This document shows positions 1-10,765 of a stretch of DNA of 64,000 bases, piece after piece. How positions within the stretch are numbered: position 1 is the stretch's first letter; the number at the start of each line of letters is the position of its first letter. The translations under genes and the position numbers were made by a program. The DNA is taken from positions 62,001 through 126,000 of the forward strand of contig JARVKI010000063.1 in the NCBI GenBank assembly GCA_036674765.1, read 5' to 3'. The stretch comes from Seiridium cupressi. Lineage: Eukaryota; Ascomycota; Sordariomycetes; Amphisphaeriales; Sporocadaceae. Under the pieces are notes generated by a model that was given only the letters and a program-made list of their open reading frames with translations, was not told the origin of the DNA and did no database searches.

Positions 1-123
1 TCTGTGCTATCATTCATTCGTTGCCTTTTGGTCCGAACCTGGTTGGTTGGGCGCTAGGCAAGAGAACATATGATGCTTCGAGAGTAAGAGACACACGAGT
101 GCTGATCATGATGAGCACTACAG

Positions 124-735
124 CGGTCTGGTGAAAGGCGTTGCTCGCGCCCCCGAAATTGCCGAGGCAGACATCAACGAAATGTTCGCGACCAACGTGA
201 CGGGCTTGATCAACATAACGCAGGCCATCCTGCCCATCTTCCTCGCTCGACCGGACGGCGGCAAGGGCGATGTCATCAACGTCGGTAGCATTGCGGGTAG
301 AGAACCGTACCAGGGTGGTAGCATTTACTGCGCAACCAAAGCCGCCGTGCGCAGCTTCACAGAGAGTCTGAGGAAGGAGACCGTGGCTTCGCAAGTCAGA
401 GTTATCGAAATTGACCCTGGTCAGGTTGAGACTGTAAGTTGAAGATGACATACATGGTCGCGACTGGTCAAATGCTAACAACCGGCAGAACTTCTCCGTG
501 GTTCGATTTTACGGGGACAAATCAAAGGCCGATGCAGTATACTCGTAAGTATCCATTGCTCGCAAAAAATCGTCGTTCACTGACAATGTCTAGCGGCGTC
601 AAGCCATTAACTCCAGAGGATATTGCCGAGGTCATCGTTTTCGCAGCAGGACGAAGAGACAACGTTGTGATTGCTGATACCTTAATTTACCATAAACACC
701 AAGCGGGAGCTGGCTTGATTCACCGAAACTCTTAG
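124..735 (+). CDS. Short-chain dehydrogenase/reductase (YMR226C-like), 5' partial
   Basis: Classical SDR oxidoreductase, closest by eye to the yeast YMR226C / bacterial YdfG group, which oxidises L-allo-threonine, serine and related 3-hydroxy acids with NADP. Exons are 124-433, 489-544 and 594-735, joined by 55 and 49 bp introns with GTAAGT donors. The first visible exon begins after an acceptor at 122-123 and continues a split codon. Its opening residues GLVKGVARAPE match the loop after the family's NNAG motif. The catalytic YxxxK is present as YCATK, preceded by the conserved GSIAGREPY stretch. The C-terminal part, with PLTPEDIAEVI and a late HQAGAG stretch, is typical of the group. The nucleotide-binding N terminus is missing: bases 1-123 contain no recognisable upstream exon, so it lies before the window or has been lost. 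Substrate is inferred from family only. Confidence 0.85.
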
Positions 736-2161
736 AATAGACGGAAGATTCATGTATATTGAATGCTAAACTTATATAATAGAGTTGTTAAGGTTGCATA
801 GTTGTATCATCGCAAGTCGACAGATTGGTGAATTCATCAAGTGGACACACTACTAGAGGACCTACCGTGGGTTGGGGTTAAAAAAAGATTCGATCTAAAG
901 ACTGTTTCGAATCAGCAAAGTTCGAAATTGTTCTTTGCAATAAGAATAGGTAGGATGTCGTGATCAGTAAGCCGTTTTACTCATTCACCAAAGCCGGCGC
1001 CCAACCGGCAGACCTCAAGACGAAACCTGACAGCCGAACGCACTGAAACTAGCATGACGTCCGAAGACAACTCCACAACTGATCCTCGATGACAGAAGAC
1101 AACTACAGTGCGGGAGGGTGGCTCGGCTTCGGTGATATAGTTGAATGGATAAACGCGTTTCATCATAAAGAGGAAAAAAAGGGTGTAGAAAAGATATTGG
1201 CCTTACCTGACGGGAATCCAACAATTGACGAACTTGTGCTTTTGTGTTATACTGATCGACAGTTAGTCGGTTGCTCAAGATTCATGAATGTCAAGAGAAT
1301 TGGTATGGTTTCAAGTAATCAGAAAATGTTTTGGTATGGGGTATCTTCACAGTGCTTCAGAAGCAGAACTGAAAATAAAAGGTTTCATCATGGACATGGA
1401 TGTAGTGGGAACGACGCGAAAGTTCATGACTTACCCGTCAATGTTGAGCAAGCAACCCCAAGAGATAGCCTAATGTGTATGCTGGTTAGAAGATTCCTTT
1501 TCGAAAGTTAGTCATGGTACAAATCCAGAACCTCCCAGAAAATGTTGTATTGATGGTGCTTCAGATGGTGATGCATGTTTGTTCTGCGCTCATGGAAATC
1601 GCTAAGAACTGTGGATAAAAGATCATCAACAGCGGAGAGGAACGGGAGGGTGCTAGGTGGCAAGCAAGACAGTGATCAACTTACGAGCTGGAGTTGGTTA
1701 GCAAAGATTCACACGAGACCAGCACTCTTCGTGATCAGCCAGGACATCACCAATGGCGAACGGTCTATCGAGCGCTAGAGATTCCCAACAACACTCCTGC
1801 GGCTGGTATCGCGTAGCACGCAGTGTTTGGAGCAGCCGCACAAAACTGGAAGCAGTCTCTGACAACTTGTCGCGCGTGGAGCATAGTCCTGGCTGATGGC
1901 GGAAGGCGAAGGTCGCGTGTGTTGCAATGATGTGGGAAGGAAGAGTGTGTGAAAATTGAGAGCTCAGAAAAATTGGTTCATAGGTCGGTCGGTGTCAACT
2001 GTGGCCGGTGCGCAAAGCTTCCGTGGTGGGGTATGATGAGGTCCCCATCCGAATCCCTGCAGTACTGCTTTGGAGCAGCTCCAGTTGCCTGCATTGAATT
2101 TTTGTTCGTCAACTGCTGCGAAGACGTCAATCGCTTCAGACACCCACCCCAGAGCAGGACC
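736..2161. other. Intergenic, one unexplained open frame
   Basis: No recognisable gene. A 140-codon frame opens on the plus strand at 1089-1511, and an overlapping frame at 1288-1473 looks like its continuation after a shift near 1340. I recognise no family in either. The last ~380 bases are the promoter and leader of the Mtr3 gene. Confidence 0.4.
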
Positions 2162-3079
2162 ATGGCTGACAGAAGGAGGATCAATGGGCCAATTGGCACC
2201 ACAACGCCGCCCGTCTTTGTCACAGCACCTGCCCGGCCGCTCCCTCGAGCCGCCGATTCGATTCGAAAGATATGTAAGTGGCGGGGCATGTTCAAGATGT
2301 GAATGGACCTGGTACTGATACGACTGGCAGTCTTGAAGACCGGCGTCACACCCTCAGCTTCCGGATCGGCCTATCTTGAATTCGAGAACCGTGCAGGCCC
2401 GCCCAACAGGACGAGCCTAAAGCTCTCATGTACTGTCCACGGCCCCCGAGCTCTCCCTCGATCCGCGCCTTTCTCTCCTCACATCATCCTTACCACCCAC
2501 GTCAAATATGCGCCCTTCGCAACACGGACGCGGCGCGGCTATCTCAGAGACTCGAGCGAGCGGGACCTCGGTGTACACCTGGAGACTGCCCTGCGAGGTG
2601 CGATTATAGCAGACCGGTGGCCGAAGAGTGGTGTGGATATTATTGTCACCATTATCGAGGGCGACCAAGATCGCGACGCCCCCCATAACCAGGACGACGA
2701 GAACTGGGATATGATGAATGTCCTCAGCGGGTGCATAACCGTTGCCTCGGCGGCGATAGCAGATGCAGGTATTGACTGTGTAGACACAGTGGCTGGAGGA
2801 GTTGCGGCCTTGGTATCCAAGGATGATGAAGCAACGCCCGCCATTATCGTGGATCCTATTGTCGTTGAAAACCAAAAGATCCTCGCAGCTTGCTGTGTAG
2901 CATACCTGCCTTCAAGAGATGAGGTCACAAACCTTTGGTTCAAGGGCCAGCTTCCCGGGGGAGATATCATGACCTATAATAATCTGATGGAGAGGAGTCT
3001 GGTCGCTTGTCGGAGTGCAAACAGAGTGGTTGTTCAAGCCTTGAGCGAGACCGCTAAGAAAGGACAGGAGGCTACGTGA
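2162..3079 (+). CDS. MTR3: Exosome complex subunit Mtr3 (RNase PH fold)
   Basis: Core subunit of the eukaryotic RNA exosome. It is one of six catalytically inactive RNase PH-like proteins that form the ring threading RNA to Rrp44. Exon 1 is 2162-2273 (37 codons plus one base), the intron 2274-2330 (57 bp), exon 2 2331-3079; the joined product is 286 residues. The splice restores IRKIFLKTGVTPSASGSAYLE, the diagnostic start of the RNase PH domain in fungal Mtr3. The fold then continues through LSCTVHGPR, the GCITVASAAIADAGI helix and the VDPIVVEN strand. Charged residues needed for phosphorolysis are not apparent, as expected for Mtr3. The ATG at 2162 is chosen because exon 1 in that frame splices cleanly. 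Nuclear and cytoplasmic RNA processing and decay is inferred from the family. Confidence 0.92.
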
Positions 3080-3765
3080 AGCTTTAGACGGTATGGCGAC
3101 TGCGATATTCCAACGAGAACGAAGTTCTCGTCAGCAACGATACTAGGCTTAATAATGGATCTTGAACAATGCACCAGAGGCGATCACCGGGATTGTCATA
3201 TCTACATCCTGGGATGTTTCAGGTCTACCAGTCTGGGCAGAGATAGAGGCTACTTGCGGACGACCCGGACAACCATTGACCACAGCCGGGCAGGAAGCAC
3301 ATGTATCCATCTATTCTTGGATCACGAGGTCCAAAAACCATCGGCTGAGGCGGCTCGAGAAAAGGACTCGTGTCAATTCCGCAAGCTACACACTTGCGAT
3401 ATCGTGAAGTATACTACGACCAGGAAATAGGTCTTAGGTCAGTAGGGGACGCCGGTGTTTGAAGTGGGGGCTGGGACGCTTGGAAAGCTTCTGCCCAAGT
3501 CTTTACTCGTAGGATCTAACCATTGGTGTATGCCATGTCGAATCGAGCCTTTGAAATCAATTTTGCTTGGATCCGTATGTATTGACAAACAAGTTGCGGA
3601 ATCGTCATGGAGAGCTTGATTCCAGCTCTTGTAATGACACGTGTTTTCTGTGCAATTTTGTAAGGGTTGTCCTCACAGCACACAGAGTCCATCTAGTCTA
3701 CATGTAAGCAGCAAGGCTAATGTAAATCGACGCGTCGCGCTCCATCACTTTCATGTCCTTCTCGA
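3080..3765. other. Intergenic with short unassigned open frame
   Basis: 3' flank of Mtr3. A plus-strand frame at 3162-3407 is protein-like in composition but has no recognisable domain and no clear start or splice partner. Nothing else is supported here. Confidence 0.35.
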
Positions 3766-4162
3766 ATGACCCCCATAATGGCAATGGCTTTCACTGACGT
3801 ACCATCCATCGAGTCGTCTAGATTGTCATTTACACCAACTGTAAAATCGAAGTGCTGGAGCCATACACAATACCACGACAAAGATGGAAAAGCGGTACAG
3901 GTGCTATACAGCAAAAACATGCGACGAATCCGAAGCTATAGCGCAGCAAGTTCTGAAAGAGGCCGTCATAGGCTTCTGTATGCAGTGGTTCTATTATCCT
4001 AATTCCTATGATACCTACGGTGATCGGATCCAAGGTGATATTTCCATCATTCAACTCGCTTGCAAGCACACAATCACACTCCTACACACTGGAGTACACG
4101 AGGGAGACGAGACGGAAGATCTCATCGCAGCATCGCAAGGCTTCGTACTCCGTAAACATTAG
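3766..4162 (+). pseudogene. Relic of a 3'-5' exonuclease (DEDD family, WRN-exonuclease-like)
   Basis: Two overlapping plus-strand frames carry consecutive pieces of a fungal 3'-5' exonuclease domain. The frame from 3766 holds the lead-in CWSHTQYHDKDGKAVQVLYSK (3853-3915). The frame from 3884 resumes from about 3914 with DESEAIAQQVL, then the first exonuclease block, DRIQGDISIIQLAC, and a late TEDLIAAS segment. The shift lies near 3914-3920. In the Exo I motif the residues expected to be the catalytic Asp and Glu (GFDMEW in relatives) read Cys and Gln (GFCMQW, about 3970-3990). The Exo II and III part is absent after the stop at 4162. The copy is therefore frameshifted, truncated and catalytically dead. 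The base changes in the motif are not C-to-T or G-to-A, so RIP does not explain them. Confidence 0.65.
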
Positions 4163-4344
4163 AGCTCGGCGATTATTTTTGTCGCGGTTATTTGTCCAGT
4201 GTCTCTATGCGGCAGTGTGCGAAATCGTTCGACGAGGGTCATCCTTTTGCAGGATAGCAATGATATTCTTTCTTACCGGTTTCGGCATGCCATATCTAAC
4301 TAATTGAAGTGGCAAGTTACGCAATTAGAGGAATGCTTCTTTAA

Positions 4345-4494
4345 TTGGTAAGGCACCTCTTTTTTTGTTAATAAGGAATTTCTTTTTTTGTTGGTAAGGA
4401 ATTTCTTCCTTTATTAGTAAGGAATTTTTTCCTTTATTAGTAAAGAACTTCTTTTTTCGTTAGTAAGGCACTTTTTCCTTTATTAATAAGGCAC
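4345..4494. repeat. Imperfect 23-24 bp tandem repeat, about 6.5 copies
   Basis: Successive units begin with a T-A-G/A-TAAGG core followed by AATT or CACT and a run of T and C ending in TTTATT or TTTGTT. The core TAAGG recurs at roughly 23-24 bp intervals across the segment, with most differences confined to the pyrimidine run. The array sits between the exonuclease relic and the end of the large minus-strand relic. Confidence 0.75.
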
Positions 4495-4654
4495 AAGCAA
4501 AAGAAGAGTCTATAATAAAAATCGATTGATCGATTTCTACCTTGTGTCCAGGCCTGATATGGGCTTCTAGGGTTCCGTCAATAGCAGTAATCGTACTGGT
4601 AAACTGCATATTTGGAAGATGGACAACATCTATTAACTACACATTTGGCTTGTC

Positions 4655-5150
4655 GAAGAAGAATGGCCGCTTCAAACGTTGCTCTTCTCCCGAAATCAGC
4701 ATTATCTGCTCGCCACTCAATCCTCGATACCCGAAGGTTTCGCTCGCATTGTCGATGGCTTTGCGCAAGGAACCATAGCCAAGAGGAACAACACTAAGCT
4801 TTCCTTGAACGTAATGAGCTTGGTGAGGGTTGTTGGTCATCTGGTGTTGTAGCTTTTCAATGACCGGAGCTACCAATGATGCGGCGTCATGCGTTTTTAA
4901 ATTCTTGATTGCATGTTCGATATCACGATCGCGTTGACTGACAGGAGCGGCATGTTCTTCTCCCAAACCAATGCCATCATCGGGAAAATTCGGTTTTGAC
5001 ACACGAACACTTGCGATGATGACACACTACCATGCGAGAAAAAAAAAAAAAAAAAAGAACGGTCGTCCAATGCGAGTCTCTTGATTAATAAGAACCCAGA
5101 TTTGATGGCCGCTCAACCCTCTGTAGCCGAAGTTGGTGTCATCCGCAACA
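4655..5150 (-). repeat. Diverged direct duplication of a coding module
   Basis: Two copies about 400 bp apart on the minus strand, near 5150-5060 and 4770-4655. Each encodes a lysine-rich lead, then FGYRGLSG, a QI pair, an acidic/arginine stretch and RPFFF. At the DNA level the segment CTCAAnCCTC...CCGAAG is recognisable in both. In the upstream copy the RPFFF codons have expanded into a poly-A run on the plus strand at about 5040-5056. Confidence 0.6.
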
Positions 5151-5320
5151 TTGTCGGGCTTACGCCACTGATCAGCATTGACGGTGGTCAGTACCACACC
5201 GGTTCCTTGTTCGCCGTAGTCAGGCACCCACCCCTCCTGCTCCTCTTCTGGGTACCTGCAGCCGGGCCTGCTGGCTCCTCAGAATTGGCCCTGGTGGATT
5301 GGGCCGCAGTGGAGGCGGCA

Positions 5321-5363
5321 ACGAAGGTGAAGGCGGAGGCGGAGGCGGAGGCGAAGGAGAAGG
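5321..5363. repeat. GGCGGA-type hexanucleotide repeat
   Basis: Short run of GGAGGC/GAAGGC/GGCGAAGGA units on the plus strand. It is read as a small Ala/Ser/Phe-rich stretch on the minus strand inside the relic. Confidence 0.6.
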
Positions 5364-7056
5364 ACCCAGCATTAGGAGCAGCTTGCTGGCTCCTAATCTG
5401 GCGGCGAACTTGGTTCCGGGCCATTGGTCTTAGATGGGTCTATAAAACGAGTTAGCTTATTCGGTCTATGCCACGAAACGAGACGAAAAAAGAATCGCCA
5501 TTGATCAGAACAAACGTCAGAAAGACTTACATACGTGTTGAGTGTATGGGGCCACACACAGCTTCGCCAATCAGCCTTAGCTGGCGTCTGAGCGCATGAA
5601 TGGCCGGTTTGACCAGCTTTTAATCATGATGGCTCTGCAGATTCTGAATGGCTGTATCCAGGTCTTTCAGGCGCTGTACCAGTCGATCCCGTAGTTGATG
5701 GTCATTCTCGTCTTGTCCAGCGATAAACGCTCACAGTATGCGTCCGTGGCTGCCTCGCCTCGTAGAGGATGCTCGTAGTTCTCGTGTTCCTTGGAGTCTA
5801 GCATGGGTAATTTTTCTTCGTCATCCCGTCCTCCCTCTTCACCACTCAACAAGCTTCCGTTCCCCCAGATTGAGTGCCCATCAACTTCTCTTCGTCTGAT
5901 AGTTGAACATTCGGTGATTCTGGGTGATCGAATTCAACACCATCGATGCGGACAAAAAAGTGTTCGCCCTCGTCAGGAATCAGTTTCACGTCTGGGTTCA
6001 ACCACAAGAAGAAGAAGTCAGCGACAACACCGTTCACCTTGTGGCCGGGGAGCTCAAATGCCGGTGTATATGAGGGCTGTTTCTCAGCCAAGGCCATCAG
6101 TGCGTCTGTATACCGAACTCGTCGCGCAGGGCAATACCAAGCCGAGCTGTCTGCTCCATGAGTCAAAAGCATCTATCGGCGCGTCTGGCTTCGTGAAACC
6201 GCATTCTTGCGTGTCTGGCATGTTGTTCATGTTGACGAAGACGCGAGCTCTCGTGACCTTCTGAAAAAGGAACTCGTAGGGCTCAGTGCGAGCTACTACG
6301 ATAGTTCGTGGCAGATCGCCAGACAGGCGAACTGGCTCCTTGTTGTAGCCTGGCATGAGAAGCTCCACCAGAATATCATCAGTGGGGAACTCCGTGCAAC
6401 GCTGCTTGGTGTAGCTAAGGATGTGTCAACTTATCTTGAACAGCTCAAGCTAATCTCCACGGCCAAGCTCTACATGCGAAGGATGATGATCTTGGCATAT
6501 CTTCCATGGCGATACATCTACCTTTAGCTAGATTGGTCTGCACTCTTCCTTCCTATACCCCGGCTCCTCATAAACGGTTTCATAATGCCCGTTCTTTGCT
6601 TACGTCCTCAATGATCTCGCTAATATCGGCTCCTGAACATGCCCATGCCTCTTCATTTTCTTGATCAATGTCATATTCGTGATCGGTAACATTGTACCTG
6701 AATTGATATACTGAATCTGACCAGATCAGATGGCCCGGTTCCTAGAACGTGCCATCATCAACTCGGAGGTGATCAAGCTGTTTAGAAATCTCTGGCCAGG
6801 TGTCCTCTGGATGGTCATGAAAGCCAGAGTGCAAGCTTGCGTGTCTGCCGGGATGTTACACGATTTGGATTAAAGTCGTCGCTTTGTCGTTTAGAACGCA
6901 GGGTTTTGAAACCTGAACGCATCTGCTGACCATGGTGTCTTTTCGCGGCTGAGAGAGAGTTCCGTACTCTGATCCAAGGTACTAGGCAGATTTTAAGTCT
7001 TATAGGATCTATAGCTTTACAATATTACCACGGCGGTATGGGCGAATTCTTATTTC

Positions 7057-7330
7057 TCATTTTCTTCTCTCNNNNNNNNNNNNNNNNNNNNNNNNNNNNN
7101 NNNNNNNNNNNNNNNNNNNNNNNNNNNNNNNNNNNNNNNNNNNNNNNNNNNNNNNNNNNNNNNNNNNNNNNTTCTCTTCTCTTCTCTTCTCTTCTCTTCT
7201 CTTCTCTTCTCTTCTCTTCTCTTCTCTTCTCTTCTCTTCTCTTCTCTTCTCTTTTTTCTTTTCTCTTTTCTTTTCTCTTTTTTTCTCTTTTTTTTTTTCT
7301 CTTTTCTCTTTTCTCTTCTCTTTTCCTCTC
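7057..7330. repeat. TTCTC pentanucleotide microsatellite and pyrimidine tract
   Basis: Near-perfect (CTTCT)n from 7172 to about 7252, grading into an interrupted T/C tract. The left edge (TTTTCTTCTCTC) is cut by the gap at 7072. The repeat is the likely reason the assembly broke here. Confidence 0.9.
7072..7171. other. Assembly gap, exactly 100 N
   Basis: One hundred consecutive N, the conventional placeholder for a gap of unknown size. The true length of this interval is not known. Confidence 0.98.
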
Positions 7331-9050
7331 CTATTCTCTTTTTTTAACTAATAACCATGGCGTAACATCTGCTTATAGCGTCTCGAAATCGTCGTCGTGC
7401 AGGCTAATGACATCCGCACTTTCGGTTGTGTCTTTATCCTAGTCAAAAGAATTGTGTCCTTGCTCGCGTAGCTGTAACAGATAATAGGTCGTAAATGAGC
7501 TCGATAATAACCATCCGTCGAATAGTCAGACCATTAAAGAACTGTCAGGGACACCATAGATAAGGTAATTCATAATGGCTTTATGCTCGTCCCCGGACAA
7601 ATCCTTCCACTACAAAACACCAGTATTACGAACTAGGAATACGGATACAGAAATAGCAGAGAACTCAACCATTTCGGCGACTCGAGTTGCCAGCGCGTCA
7701 ACAGCCTTGTAGAGGAGGACTTACTTGTCGCTTCGTACCAAGTCAGTGGCGACCTCTTTGTCCTTGTGGCTTCGCAGTCCTCTCGGTGTGTATCATGTCT
7801 GCGTGCGACTTTCTCATTCCCAGAAGCAATTCCACCATCCTCTCGACTGTTTATTCAGTCCACTTCATCCTGCCACACCCAAATTCGTCATCTCGCGACT
7901 TATTAGGTTTTCTGCGCCATACTTGTCGTCCTCGTCTGTCTCGTTGTTTGTAGTGAGCTTTATGTTCTTGTAATGCAGGTCCGTGATCTCTGCGAATGTG
8001 CTCACATGGCCTTGGAACGATTTAGAGAGACCTGCAAAGCACTCAAAACTTTACCAGAAATCAACCCTTCGGAAGAGATGACAGCACCGTTCTTCGGGTT
8101 CAGGAAACATCGGTTTGCAAAGCCCTCAAAGTTGCGGTAGATAACCGAGACGTTGACCTCAACAATGAAACAAGAACCGTCGGTGAAATCGATTGGGGTA
8201 TCGCCCTGAGGCAGGGTCTTTACAAGCTCCATAGCTTTCTCGCCGACCACTCCCTCGTCCTGATCCAACGCGGTCTTCATACGGCGTTCAAGCTGGCGGT
8301 GTGCTCAACGGAATGATTGTGGTCTTTGACGATCTGCTTGGCAGACTCGAGATCCAGATTGTCGGCGTGTTGTCTTGTGTTTATTGCAACCATGGAGTGA
8401 AGGTCGAGCAAGCCGCGCTTTCCTGAGGCATCGTTGGGCTGACTCAACAGCAATAATGCCTCTCCAAAGAGAGAATAGGCTTGATTATATATTCATATAA
8501 CGGAACTTCTTTGTGTAGAAATTCTGATAGAATTCCTCATCTCCCTCTGTCGGTAGGGTACAATTCATAGCTGCACTATCCTCCCACTTCTTCCTTCCGC
8601 CTTCCTTGATGCAGTTGTACGACGTTTCCCGCACTCCATCGTAGGGAGGGCTGTTGGGTGGTTGGGAACGCGGAGGAATCTTCGCCAAAGACTTTAGGGC
8701 TTCCTTCAGGTCAATATGGGGTCTAAGGAAGGTTTGCCGATTGGCAGAGGTACTTTTCTGTCCTTTCCAACACGGCCAGAAATGTCGATCGGTGCGTCTG
8801 GATGAGATTGCCCGGGGAAGGCTCGGCCAAGTCCAACAAAGTGACCACGCGTGAGATTGTTCGGTCCAGCTTGCCTGCAATTCTAGACGGAGCTCGACAT
8901 CTTTGGCATCGCCTGGATAAGGTAGGTGACCCATACGGTCTGTATAGGATGTTTTATAGGTATAGACGTTTGATGGGTGTAGGATGTTGAGGTTGTAAAG
9001 GTCCAGATAATTCGGTGCAATTCTCTGGGAAGAATGATTGTCATGCAATA

Positions 9051-10745
9051 AGGTAGCAGCTGGCTGGGAACTCCTCCGGATTCAACCCCCGCCCACCACA
9101 ATGCATCACCATTTACGCCCATTGGGTTTTGAATCCTTTCAATATACGACTATTACGGGTCAAAGCTGAGCCAACCTCGCCGGCGTCAATCCCGGGTTCT
9201 GTATAATTGTAAAGCTCTCATACCAATACAGGAAGTGCCAGGATGGGAACAAGCCGTGCACTCCCCAACGACAGAGCTGTGCAGAACATTTACCTCACTC
9301 GCATGTGCCTCGCTCGCATGAGAGCTTTGCAAGGGCGAGTGGCGGCTTTGGAGGAGGGAGGGAGGGAGAGACTCTGGAATGAAAACTTTGTCGTTAGCAG
9401 AGAATCTATAGCATTAGGGGCCGGCTACAATTAGTGACCTTGAAAGTGGCCAGTATTGTAGTGCTCTCACCTAACAGCTTGTTCCAGTTGGCCGCAATCT
9501 TTGGTTCTCGGGATATCAAGGCTACTATGGTTCTGCGATTTGTATATCGAGGTGGGATTTCTGAGAGCTAACATCAACTCACCGTAAAGCAGGAGCTGCC
9601 CCATCCACGTAAAGCTTGCCGAGAGTCATATCCGACTGACGAAACAAGGAGAAGGGCCGCCATGATTCACGATAATAATTGCGGGCAAGCGTCACCATAC
9701 TAAATATAACCCGGCACATCAAATCAAATACGGAATTCGGTCCGCGGTTCGTGAACACTGATGCACTCGACTTGGACCAAGTACTCCGAATCCATGCCTC
9801 TGCAGTAGCAACAGTGTGAACGGCAGGTCGTGGTTGGTAGCAGCACGTACGACAGCATCAAGTGCAACAGCCTATACGGAAGCAGTATCTGTAGCAGCAA
9901 GAGAGTATCTCGGCTGCTCCGTGCTGCGGCGCGGTTGGCAACAGCGCGGCACCAGCAACACATACACCAGGACGAGGCACCGTTAATGAGAGGGGAAGAT
10001 CGAGTTTGGAGGGAGTCCCAGAAGCGAATTGTGAACTGCAGCGCGATGGAGATGTAATCAATGCAACTTAACCGGAGCGATAACGAGGGTTGGCAATGAA
10101 CGTATCGGAGTAAATCCTATCAACACGTCAGGGCTTGACTTCATCAGCCTGGCATAAGCAACCACATAGAAACATTTTCCCGAGGCAGAGCCACGCCGAG
10201 GAGATCATTCCCGTCATGCGATACTGTCACGCTCTGGACTAAAAGAAGCATTATGGACTGGTATTGACAGGTTGAGCCCTGAGATAACCAAATCTCAGTA
10301 GGAAACATCCCTAATATGTTATATCTCTAAGGGCAGGCATGCAAAACAAAACCGTCGCGATCGCATCCGTGCATCGCCTGGGGATTAAAACCCCTCTCTG
10401 CTGATGGTGTGACTGCAAGCACCACCCATATCGTGGTAACTTGTGTAGCAACAACAAACAAACCACGGAGAATACGGCACGGGAACAAACCACTCCGAAC
10501 CTATAGATGAGGATTTCAGGTAGCAGTGTAATGTGTAAGTAAATTGTGTTGATGAACCACATTGCGTTTGTTTTATCAATGGACAAAAAAGTAGAAGCAA
10601 CATTGGGAGGAATTAATTCAAATGGTCAAGTGAAAGAAGACAAAAGAGAACAGTTAGTGTGAACACGAAAGCAAAATTGCATTGCAATGAGTGAGATAAT
10701 TCGCCAGATGAGGAGAAACAAGTAAGAACAAAAAAAGAGAAACAT
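9051..10745. other. Gene-poor interval
   Basis: No recognisable coding sequence. A 63-codon plus-strand frame at 9243-9434 and short frames on both strands at 9830-10060 and 10311-10603 have no domain or splice support. A G-rich stretch (three GGGA units) lies near 9350-9370. Confidence 0.4.
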
Positions 10746-10759
10746 AAAAAAACTCAAAA
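10746..10759 (-). terminator. RNA polymerase III terminator of tRNA-Asn
   Basis: Just downstream of the minus-strand tRNA the transcribed strand has a T4 run (10756-10759) and then a T7 run (10746-10752), the normal Pol III stop signal. Confidence 0.8.
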
Positions 10760-10765
10760 TTTTGC

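Larger units (their letters stand above)
4540..9050 (-). pseudogene. Large frameshifted relic of unrecognised gene(s)
   Basis: Reading the minus strand from about 9050 down to 4540, protein-like segments follow one another in changing frames. Examples are AKLDRTISRVVTLLDLAEP (near 8880), FGEALLLLSQPNDASG (near 8470-8420), VEVNVSVIYRNFEGFANRC (about 8160-8105), VVARTEPYEFLFQKVTRARV (about 6305-6240) and HFFVRIDGVEFDHPES (about 5965-5920). GYRGLSG occurs twice, near 5120 and 4730. Stops and shifts interrupt every segment, for example near 8280, 6120, 5850 and 4636. The order suggests one long gene, or two adjacent ones, that decayed in place. I cannot name the family. An assembly gap at 7072-7171 splits the block, so part of the breakage near it could be an assembly artefact. 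Confidence 0.45.

Noticed and set aside
3970..3990. RIP as cause of the catalytic changes in the exonuclease relic
   Set aside because: The inferred codon changes are not C-to-T or G-to-A transitions.
4540..9050. Interpretation of the relic block as a transposon or Starship cargo
   Set aside because: No transposase, tyrosine recombinase, reverse transcriptase or terminal repeats could be identified in the fragments.
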